Assembly: GCA_050250575.1 (NCBI GenBank)
Contig: JBFWOJ010000008.1
Span: forward strand, 114,644 to 178,643
Length of the DNA stretch: 64,000 nucleotides
Direction: 5' to 3'
From: SHVO01 sp050250575
Lineage (GTDB): Bacteria; Pseudomonadota; Alphaproteobacteria; Rhodospirillales; Rhodospirillaceae
Shown here: in pieces, positions 1-6,679 of the stretch
Numbering within the stretch: position 1 is the stretch's first letter
Layout of the letters: each line of letters opens with the position of its first letter
Program-made: the position numbers and the translations under genes
Notes under the pieces: model-generated
Seen by the model: only the letters and a program-made list of their open reading frames with translations
Told to the model about the DNA's origin: nothing
Databases searched by the model: none

Positions 1-2342
1 AACACGTCGGGCAGGAAGTGCATCTCGATCTTGATGACGCCGTCGCCCTGGCAGGCCTCGCAGCGACCGCCCTTCACGTTGAAGCTGAACCGCCCCGGCG
101 CGTAACCGCGGGCCTTGGCTTCGGGCAGCTCGGCGAGCCAATCGCGGATGGGGGTGAAGGCGCCGGTATAGGTCGCCGGGTTGGAGCGCGGCGTGCGTCC
201 GATCGGCGATTGATCTATGTCGATCACCTTGTCGAGTTGATTGATGCCTTCGATCTTGTCGTGCGGGCCCGGGAGATCGCGCGCGCCATAAAGCTCCTTG
301 GCGAGGCCCTTGTAGAGGGTTTCGATCGTCAGTGAGCTTTTGCCGCCGCCGGAGACGCCGGTGATGCAGGTGAGCGTGCCGAGGGGGAGGTCGACGGTCA
401 CGTTCTTCAGATTGTTCGCGCGCGCGTTCTTGATGGTGAGCTTCTTGCCGTTTCCTGGACGCCTCCGGTCGGGCACCGGAATGGACTTCGTGCCGGTGAG
501 ATATGCCCCGGTGAGGCTCTTGGCATTGCTCATGATGGCCGCCGGCGTGCCTTCGGCCACGACTTCGCCGCCATGAACGCCCGCGCCGGGGCCCATGTCG
601 ATCACATGGTCGGCGGTGCGGATCGCATCTTCGTCATGCTCGACGACAAGGACCGAATTGCCGATGTCGCGCAGGCGCCGCAAGGTCTCGAGCAGGCGGT
701 TGTTGTCGCGTTGGTGCAGGCCGATGGACGGCTCGTCGAGCACGTACAAGACGCCGGTGAGGCCCGATCCGATCTGCGAGGCGAGGCGGATGCGCTGACT
801 CTCGCCGCCGGACAAGGTGCCCGAGTTGCGCGAGAGGGTGAGGTAGTCCAGACCAACGTTGTTGAGGAAGTGCAGGCGGTCGTCGATCTCGCGCAGGATC
901 CGGCGGGCGATCTCCATTTGCTTCGGGGTCAGTCCCGTCTGCAGGCCCGCGAACCAGGCGCCGGCATCGGCGATCGAGAGTTCCGACACCTCGGCGATGT
1001 TCTTGGCGGCAATCTTCACAGCCAGCGCTTCGGGCTTCAGGCGCTTGCCGGCGCAGGCTTCGCAAGGCTGGCTGGTTTGATAGCGTTCGAGCTCCTCGCG
1101 CATCCACGTCGAATCTGTTTCGCGCCAGCGGCGCTGGAGATTGTTCACCACGCCTTCAAACGGCTTGCGGGTCTCGTACTTGCGCACGTCGTCGGAATAT
1201 TTGATCGCGACTTCGTCGTCACCGGTTCCGTAAAGGACGGCGTTCTTCACTTTGGCCGGAAGCTTCTTCCACGGCACATCGACCTTGCAGCCGTAGTGCG
1301 CGAGCACACCCTTCAGCGCCATGAAATAATAGGGCGACGGGACTGACGACGACGACCACGGCGCCACGGCCCCGTCCTCGATCGAGAGGTCTTCGTCCGG
1401 CACGATGAGCGCCGGATCGAACAGCATCTTCACGCCAAGACCGTCGCAGGCCGGGCAGGCGCCGAAGGGGTTGTTGAACGAGAAGAGGCGCGGTTCAATT
1501 TCCTCGATCGTGAATCCCGAGACCGGGCAGGCGAACTTCGAGGAGAACACCGTACGGCCTTTCTCGCCGGGTTTGTCGGCATTCTCGGCGAAGGCGATGC
1601 CATCGGCGAGACCGAGCGCGGTTTCCAAGGAGTCCGCGAGCCGCGACTGAATGCCGTCTTTGACGATGACGCGGTCGACGACGACTTCGATGTCGTGTTT
1701 GAACTTTTTATTGAGGCTGGGGACTTCGCCGATCTCGTATAGCGTTCCGTCGACCTTGACGCGCTGGAAGCCCTTCTTCTGAAGCTCCAGGAATTCTTTT
1801 TTGTATTCGCCCTTGCGGCCGCGGGCGATCGGCGCCAGCAAATAGAGCCGCGTGCCTTCACCCATGGCCATGATACGGTCGACCATCTGCGAGACGGTCT
1901 GCGCTTCGATCGGCAGGCCGGTGGCCGGCGAGTAGGGAATGCCCACGCGCGCCCAAAGAAGGCGCATGTAGTCGTGGATCTCGGTCACCGTGCCGACGGT
2001 CGAGCGCGGATTGCGGCTGGTGGTCTTCTGCTCGATGGAGATCGCGGGGGAAAGTCCCTCAATCGAGTCCACATCGGGCTTCTGCATCAGTTCGAGGAAC
2101 TGGCGCGCGTAGGCCGAGAGGGATTCGACGTAGCGACGCTGACCCTCGGCGTAGATCGTGTCGAACGCGAGCGAGGATTTGCCGGAGCCGGAAAGGCCGG
2201 TCACCACCACCAGCTTGTTGCGCGGGATGTCGACATTGACGCTGCGCAGATTATGTTCGCGGGCGCCGCGGACTTTGATGTCGGTGAGCATCTCGGAGAT
2301 GATGTTTTTCTTTTTGGGGGCGCGGTATGAATCTTTGGGCAT
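1..2342 (-). CDS. uvrA: Excinuclease ABC subunit A, C-terminus cut by window edge
   Basis: UvrA is the ATP-dependent damage-recognition subunit of UvrABC nucleotide excision repair. About 780 residues are in the window; the family is about 950 long, so roughly 170 C-terminal residues lie beyond base 1. The N-terminus reads MPKDSYRAPKKKN and leads to a Walker A (GLSGSGKSS). Further on are the NNPFGACPACDGLG zinc-binding segment, the first ABC signature LSGGESQRIRLASQ with LYVLDEPSIGLHQRD, and a second Walker A (GVSGGGKSS). The last visible part is the CEACQGDGVIKIEMHF region. The first zinc finger reads CPVSG, so the usual second Cys of CxxC is Ser; I recall the same form from other alphaproteobacterial UvrAs. 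ATG is at 2342. A LexA-type box lies about 60 bp upstream, consistent with SOS control. Confidence 0.97.
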   Translation of the reverse strand, partial: MPKDSYRAPKKKNIISEMLTDIKVRGAREHNLRSVNVDIPRNKLVVVTGLSGSGKSSLAFDTIYAEGQRRYVESLSAYARQFLELMQKPDVDSIEGLSPAISIEQKTTSRNPRSTVGTVTEIHDYMRLLWARVGIPYSPATGLPIEAQTVSQMVDRIMAMGEGTRLYLLAPIARGRKGEYKKEFLELQKKGFQRVKVDGTLYEIGEVPSLNKKFKHDIEVVVDRVIVKDGIQSRLADSLETALGLADGIAFAENADKPGEKGRTVFSSKFACPVSGFTIEEIEPRLFSFNNPFGACPACDGLGVKMLFDPALIVPDEDLSIEDGAVAPWSSSSVPSPYYFMALKGVLAHYGCKVDVPWKKLPAKVKNAVLYGTGDDEVAIKYSDDVRKYETRKPFEGVVNNLQRRWRETDSTWMREELERYQTSQPCEACAGKRLKPEALAVKIAAKNIAEVSELSIADAGAWFAGLQTGLTPKQMEIARRILREIDDRLHFLNNVGLDYLTLSRNSGTLSGGESQRIRLASQIGSGLTGVLYVLDEPSIGLHQRDNNRLLETLRRLRDIGNSVLVVEHDEDAIRTADHVIDMGPGAGVHGGEVVAEGTPAAIMSNAKSLTGAYLTGTKSIPVPDRRRPGNGKKLTIKNARANNLKNVTVDLPLGTLTCITGVSGGGKSSLTIETLYKGLAKELYGARDLPGPHDKIEGINQLDKVIDIDQSPIGRTPRSNPATYTGAFTPIRDWLAELPEAKARGYAPGRFSFNVKGGRCEACQGDGVIKIEMHFLPDV

Positions 2343-2404
2343 GGTGTCCGAATACACTGTTGGGAGCGAGGCCTGTTCAGCGGCCGGGGCGCCCGTCGGG
2401 CGAA

Positions 2405-2419
2405 GTTCTTGTTATGTTC
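2405..2419. promoter_or_regulatory. LexA (SOS) box upstream of uvrA
   Basis: GTTC (2405-2408), seven bases, then GTTC (2416-2419). This direct-repeat form GTTC-N7-GTTC is the known alphaproteobacterial LexA operator. It lies 63 bp upstream of the uvrA start codon, in the gap between uvrA and the plus-strand gene at 2500, so it could act on both. Seen: the sequence match. Inferred: LexA binding. Confidence 0.7.
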
Positions 2420-2499
2420 TCGCGAGGTTGTTGTTATTATGCGGAAAGCCGACCCGCGGCAAGTGACCGTTCAGAGAGACTCAGTGCGGAGAGATAGGC

Positions 2500-3069
2500 G
2501 TGAGCTTTGACGACGACGTAGACCCAATCGGGCGACCTGATCCCAAGCTGCGGCTGATCGCCATCATCCCGGTCGTTCTGATCGCCGCGGCCTTGCTTGC
2601 GTTCATGTACGGCTTCCGCACCGAGGGCCGGAAATACACCACCGCCGCCTGGCGCACGCATACGGTGAGCGAGCCGAACATCAACTTTCAGGTCTCGACG
2701 CCGGGTTCGCTGATGTCGATCTATCAAAACATGTTGTTCGACGGCGAACCCGCCACGGCCAAAGTGTTCGTCGGCTCCGACATGGGCACCGACTTCAGCA
2801 TCACGATCGCCGAGCGCCCCGAAAGCGATCAGCGCACGATCGAGCAAATGTCCAAGACGCTGCTTGGCGTGCAGGGCATCCAACCCTTTTCGGGCGCCGG
2901 CGGGGCGAGGGCAGTGCTGACCGACTTCGTGCTCGACGACAAACGCACCCAGGCGCGGGTGATCTTCAAGGACCGCATGCTTTACCAACTGATGGCCTCG
3001 GGTCCGGCCAAGACCTTCCCCGTTCAGCAGGCCGATCGCTTCTTTGCCTCGTTCAAGCTGGGGGATTGA
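2500..3069 (+). CDS. Single-pass membrane protein of unknown function, paralogue of the 3286 lipoprotein
   Basis: 189 residues, GTG start at 2500 chosen because GGAGAG lies about 8 bases upstream. There is a short acidic cytoplasmic N-terminus, one membrane segment (about residues 24-42, IAIIPVVLIAAALLAFMYGF), then a soluble domain of about 145 residues, probably periplasmic. I recognise no named family. The C-terminal stretch (FKDRMLYQLMASGPAKTF... ending in ADRFFASFKL) aligns with the end of the lipoprotein at 3286-3798 (FTKRMVYELLVSGPADVFP... SRFLESFVV), so the two are probably diverged duplicates. It stands between uvrA and ssb and is followed by a good hairpin terminator. Confidence 0.85.
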   Translation: MSFDDDVDPIGRPDPKLRLIAIIPVVLIAAALLAFMYGFRTEGRKYTTAAWRTHTVSEPNINFQVSTPGSLMSIYQNMLFDGEPATAKVFVGSDMGTDFSITIAERPESDQRTIEQMSKTLLGVQGIQPFSGAGGARAVLTDFVLDDKRTQARVIFKDRMLYQLMASGPAKTFPVQQADRFFASFKLGD

Positions 3070-3074
3070 GCGCA

Positions 3075-3098
3075 AACGCCGATAAACCGGCGTTTTTT
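3075..3098 (+). terminator. Rho-independent terminator after the 2500-3069 gene
   Basis: AACGCCG (3075-3081), a six-base loop ATAAAC, CGGCGTT (3088-3094), with T running from 3093 to 3098. It is a perfect 7-bp stem plus U-tract starting 5 bp after the stop codon. Confidence 0.8.
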
Positions 3099-3133
3099 CT
3101 GGGCTTGCCAGCCGCTCGGGAAAAAGGTTAAAT

Positions 3134-3148
3134 GTTCTCGTTATGTTT
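3134..3148. promoter_or_regulatory. Degenerate LexA-like box
   Basis: GTTC-N7-GTTT, one mismatch from the GTTC-N7-GTTC consensus, and sharing the GTTAT spacer end with the uvrA box. It lies about 140 bp upstream of the lipoprotein gene at 3286 that precedes ssb. It may be a weak or relic SOS site; chance is possible. Confidence 0.3.
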
Positions 3149-3285
3149 CCCTCGGCGGCCTTCTCGGAGGTGCGGCCGGCGCGGTCGTCCCCTTAAGACC
3201 TAATCAATTGGTATTGTTGCGGTTTTTCGTGCCTGCGGCACGCGTGTTGGCTCCATATAGGTCGCCAGAGCGAAAGGTAAACCCA

Positions 3286-3798
3286 ATGACCCGGATTCTC
3301 GTCTTTTTGCTCGCCCTTCTTGCGCTTCCCGCCTGCTCCACGCTCCCCGAGCGTGTCGTGCAGGCGCCCGCCGAAACCTTTTGGATGAGCTACACCGACT
3401 GGGCGCGGGGCTTCGCCGTAGAGGCTCCCGGCCGGTTCGAGATCCGTCCGGCGTCCTATGAAACGCCGGGCGTCATGACGCCTTACAGCTATACGCTCGA
3501 TCGCGGCACGCTACGTTTCTCGGTCGTCGCCGTCGAACGCCGCCGCCGTGACGACCGCGATCACTACACGCTTTCGCGCGACAACGGATTCGACCTGATG
3601 GAGTGGGACCGCATCATGGGTACGTCACTGCCGATCTATCAGCGCCACGTTTATCTCGACGGCAAGATGTATCGCCAGCGCATCGTTTTTACGAAGCGCA
3701 TGGTTTACGAGCTCCTCGTTTCCGGCCCTGCCGACGTATTCCCGGACTTTGTCGCGAGCCGTTTTCTTGAATCGTTCGTCGTGATGGTAAAGACGTAA
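3286..3798 (+). CDS. Lipoprotein of unknown function, upstream of ssb
   Basis: 170 residues. The ATG at 3286 is preferred over upstream in-frame starts because it gives a clean lipoprotein signal peptide (MTRILVFLLALLALPAC, lipobox LPAC, lipidated Cys17) and has AAAGG about 9 bases upstream. The mature domain is charged, with an RRRRDDRD stretch near residue 88. Its last ~45 residues resemble those of the membrane protein at 2500-3069, so the pair are likely paralogues with different anchors, one inner-membrane and one a lipoprotein. It is 47 bp from ssb in the same direction. Function unknown. Confidence 0.85.
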   Translation: MTRILVFLLALLALPACSTLPERVVQAPAETFWMSYTDWARGFAVEAPGRFEIRPASYETPGVMTPYSYTLDRGTLRFSVVAVERRRRDDRDHYTLSRDNGFDLMEWDRIMGTSLPIYQRHVYLDGKMYRQRIVFTKRMVYELLVSGPADVFPDFVASRFLESFVVMVKT

Positions 3799-3845
3799 GT
3801 TCCCCTGTAAGACCTTCTCTCGCTCGTTCACACCTGGAGTCATCA

Positions 3846-4340
3846 ATGGCCGGCAGCGTCAATAAAGTCATCCTCATCGGCAACCTCGGGCGTGATCCCG
3901 AGGTGCGCACCATGCAAAACGGCGGCAAGGTCGCCAATCTGTCGCTGGCCACATCCGAGAACTGGAAAGACAAGCAGACCGGCGAGCGCAAGGAAAAGAC
4001 CGAGTGGCACCGCGTGGTGATCTTTGGCCAACTCGCCGACATCGCCGAGCGCTATCTCAAGAAGGGATCGAAGGTATACGTCTGCGGCCAGCTGCAGACC
4101 CGCAAATGGACAGACCAGCAGGGCCAAGAGAAGTACACGACGGAAGTCGTACTTCAGGGTTTCAACTCCGAACTCACCATGCTTGACGGCAAGGGCGGCG
4201 CGGGTGGTGGGGGCGGAATGGGTGACGATGGCGGCGGCTGGGATTCCGGCGCGTCGGAAAGCGGATCGCGTGGCGGCGGCTTTGCAAAGCAGGGCGCAAA
4301 GAAGGGCGGCGACGACATGGATGACGACATCCCGTTCTAA
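3846..4340 (+). CDS. ssb: Single-stranded DNA-binding protein
   Basis: 164 residues. SSB coats single-stranded DNA in replication, repair and recombination. The OB-fold starts MAGSVNKVILIGNLGRDPEVR and continues through TEWHRVVIFGQLADIAERYL and YVCGQLQTRKW to about residue 112. A Gly-rich disordered linker follows (about 118-150), and then the acidic tip DDMDDDIPF, the conserved partner-binding peptide ending in Ile-Pro-Phe. GGAG lies about 8 bases before the ATG. Divergent uvrA/ssb is the usual alphaproteobacterial arrangement; here two extra genes stand between them. Confidence 0.98.
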   Translation: MAGSVNKVILIGNLGRDPEVRTMQNGGKVANLSLATSENWKDKQTGERKEKTEWHRVVIFGQLADIAERYLKKGSKVYVCGQLQTRKWTDQQGQEKYTTEVVLQGFNSELTMLDGKGGAGGGGGMGDDGGGWDSGASESGSRGGGFAKQGAKKGGDDMDDDIPF

Positions 4341-4357
4341 AAGGCTTGTACTAGCTT

Positions 4358-4630
4358 ATGCCGTTGCTGTGGATTTCCTTGCTGGCCTTTGTCGGCACCC
4401 TGATGGGTGCGATCAATGCGAATTATGATCCGCCGCTCGCCGCAGGGCTGATGGTGGGGACAAGCTTCTATGCTGCCGGTTTCACCATTCCCGCGATCGC
4501 AAGCGCGTTTGGGATCGCCGCGCGCGGACAGAAGGTCTTTGCCTCGGTCATGCTGGCGCTTGGCTCGACGTCGGTGGCTGCCGCGTTGCTGATCACCGCG
4601 CTCAAGATCTACGCAAAGTATTTTCCGTAA
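4358..4630 (+). CDS. Small three-helix membrane protein
   Basis: 90 residues, 17 bp behind ssb and probably cotranscribed. Three hydrophobic segments are visible (about 3-20, 27-50, 60-85), and the protein is almost all membrane. The stop is six bases from the convergent stop of the gene at 4636. I recognise no family. Confidence 0.7.
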   Translation: MPLLWISLLAFVGTLMGAINANYDPPLAAGLMVGTSFYAAGFTIPAIASAFGIAARGQKVFASVMLALGSTSVAAALLITALKIYAKYFP

Positions 4631-4635
4631 AGAGC

Positions 4636-5004
4636 TTACGGCTCGGCCAGAATTTGCTCAGCGTGTTGAAGGCAACCGCTGCTTGCTTGCAGGCCCGTTA
4701 AGTGCGTGACGGTCAACTCCACGAGCGCCGCGCGAGCGAGGCTGTCGTTGCACGCGGGTGCGGCTTCTTCGCTACGCGCGAGCTGCGTGAGGTGTACGCA
4801 TAAATGGGCAAGGCCGGCGCCGAACTGTGCGCGGCTGAGAGTGTGGATCGTGAGCAACGCACGGGCATGGCGCAACCCGAGCTCCCAATTCCCGCTCACC
4901 ATCGCCTGGGCACTTTGCTTGAGCAACTGATCGGGCGTTCTCGCTTGCGTGGCCAAGGGCACAGCGCTTAGGAGAAGGGCTGACAGGATTACGGCGTGGT
5001 TCAT
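4636..5004 (-). CDS. Small secreted protein of unknown function
   Basis: 122 residues from the ATG at 5004, chosen because it starts a standard signal peptide (MNHAVILSALLLSAVPLATQA, cleavage after about residue 21). The mature part is helical with TPR-like spacing (QSAQAMVSGNWELGLRHARALL) and three or four cysteines. It is convergent with the 4358 gene. No family recognised. Confidence 0.6.
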   Translation of the reverse strand: MNHAVILSALLLSAVPLATQARTPDQLLKQSAQAMVSGNWELGLRHARALLTIHTLSRAQFGAGLAHLCVHLTQLARSEEAAPACNDSLARAALVELTVTHLTGLQASSGCLQHAEQILAEP

Positions 5005-5228
5005 GACGCCGGAAGACTCGCAAAGAATGCCTCTTGTCTCCAATGAAGATTGTGGGTCGACTTCCTTTCAGTTTTGCGACCAGGCCCTGTTCCGCCGATC
5101 AGAAGGCCTCCGGATCCGGTGCCTCAACATTCGTTGCAGGAACTTCTGATCGCGATATGGCACTGGATTTCATATTTGCCAGCGTCCCGATGGGGTTACG
5201 CAAGGCGGTGCCATCACGTATTTCAGAC
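5005..5228. other. Gene-free gap with a 10-bp inverted repeat
   Basis: No convincing reading frame. CGATCAGAAG (5096-5105) is matched by its exact reverse complement CTTCTGATCG (5143-5152), with 37 bases between. There is no T-run, so it is not an ordinary terminator. Confidence 0.4.
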
Positions 5229-6161
5229 TCAGATGACGGCCGCATCGTACTCGCGCTTCAGCCGCGCGACGAGGTCGGCGACCGGTGGGATGTCGTCGAT
5301 CGTACCGACCCCGTGGCCGGCCGACCAGATATCGCGCCAGGCCTTGAACTCGTCCGGGCGTTCGTCGATCCCGAGGTTAGCGCCCTCGCGCACCCCGCTC
5401 ACCTTCGCCGGATCGAGACCGCGCGAGACGATCGAGTGTTTGAGGTAGTTGGCCGGAACGCCGCTGAAGTAGGGCGTGTAGACGATGTCCGCCATCGAGC
5501 TCTGCACGATCATCTCTTTGTATTGGTCGTCGGCCGAGGCTTCCTTCGTGGCGATGAATCGCGTGCCCATGTAGCCGAGATCGGCTCCCATCAGCTGCGC
5601 CGCCTTCAGCTGAGCGCCGTTCGACAGGGCGCCGGCAAGCAGGATCGTTCCGGCGAAGATACGGCGGACTTCGGCGACAAGTGCGAAGGGCGACATTGTG
5701 CCCGCATGTCCTCCGGCGCCCGCACTCACAAGGATCAATCCGTCAACGCCCGCCTGGATCGCTTTCTGGGCGTGACGGATGGTGGTGACATCGTGGAATA
5801 CGATTCCGCCGTAAGCGTGGATACGTTTGACGAACTCGCTCGGGTCCCCCACGGATGTGATAACGAAAGGGACCTTGTGCTTGATCACCAGCTCCGTGTC
5901 TTCCATCAGGCGTGTGTTGGTCCGATGCACGATCAGATTCGCCCCGAAGGGCGCGGCCTTCGGATCGTTCTTCAGCGCCGCCGCGATTTCCGTCAGCCAT
6001 GCATCGAGCTGCTCAAGCGGACGGGCATTCAAGGTCGGGAAAGCACCAGGCACTCCGGCTTTGCATTGCGCGATGACGAGCGAAGGGCGCGAGACCAGAA
6101 ACATCGGCGCCCCGACGACCGGCACCGCCAATCGGTTTCGAAACAACTCAGGTAACGGCAT
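5229..6161 (-). CDS. Nitronate monooxygenase-family FMN enzyme
   Basis: 310 residues, (beta/alpha)8 fold of the 2-nitropropane dioxygenase / nitronate monooxygenase family, which oxidises alkyl nitronates with bound FMN. Seen: N-terminal RLAVPVVGAPMFLVSRP, the central GADGLI-like segment (here AGVDGLILVSAGAGGHAG, a flavin phosphate-binding Gly-rich loop), and LLAGALSNGAQLKAAQLMGADLGYMGTRF, the typical family strand. Its length is normal for the class. ATG at 6161. Single gene, divergent from gyrA. The precise substrate cannot be assigned because the family also includes enoyl reductase-like members. Confidence 0.88.
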   Translation of the reverse strand: MPLPELFRNRLAVPVVGAPMFLVSRPSLVIAQCKAGVPGAFPTLNARPLEQLDAWLTEIAAALKNDPKAAPFGANLIVHRTNTRLMEDTELVIKHKVPFVITSVGDPSEFVKRIHAYGGIVFHDVTTIRHAQKAIQAGVDGLILVSAGAGGHAGTMSPFALVAEVRRIFAGTILLAGALSNGAQLKAAQLMGADLGYMGTRFIATKEASADDQYKEMIVQSSMADIVYTPYFSGVPANYLKHSIVSRGLDPAKVSGVREGANLGIDERPDEFKAWRDIWSAGHGVGTIDDIPPVADLVARLKREYDAAVI

Positions 6162-6679
6162 CTATTCCCCCGGTAACGAGGTGCCGTTGGTATCACGCCT
6201 GTCTTCAATCGCAAAAAACACGGCGATTGAGAATATATTGCATTGCACCATTCGATGGCCGATGACGATCAACATTTGTTTGGGATCCCCCCCATTTTGA
6301 CCGCCGCGCGAGCCTGTGCCGCCGTGGCGAAGCCACTACAAGCGCTCGGATTCGCGCGGGGCTGCTCCAACCCATGCCGCGTGAGGCTATCATGCGACGC
6401 CGGCCGCATTCGCCTCCCCGATCCTATAGGCTAGAAACCCCCGGAAAGCCTGCGCAAGTAATGCCTACCCCTCGCGCCTGCGGCCGCGTGCGCCGCCAGG
6501 TACGCCGGCGTTGTACCGAGGTTGGCCGATCTGCTAGATTTTGTGGGTCCTCTCCGTCCGGCTCCGGGCGGCAAGATCGACCCTGATCGCAGGTCTGCTG
6601 GGCCCTTCGTGTTCGGCCTGTGCAATGCAGCAAAAGGCCGGAGCCAGGACGTTTTTTGTGAATTTCAGCGAGTGAGCCG
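6162..6679. promoter_or_regulatory. Gene-free region upstream of gyrA with a candidate promoter
   Basis: 518 bp without a convincing gene. A possible sigma70-type promoter toward gyrA is TTGTAC (6511-6516), 18-bp spacer, TAGATT (6535-6540), which would leave a leader of about 130 bases. The assignment is by eye. Confidence 0.3.

Noticed and set aside
1520..1545. The Ser in place of Cys in the first UvrA zinc finger (CPVSG) considered as a defect.
   Set aside because: To my knowledge this form occurs commonly in alphaproteobacterial UvrA, and the rest of the protein is intact.
5034..6155. 373-codon plus-strand frame over the nitronate monooxygenase gene.
   Set aside because: No domain; the minus-strand frame matches a known family over its length.
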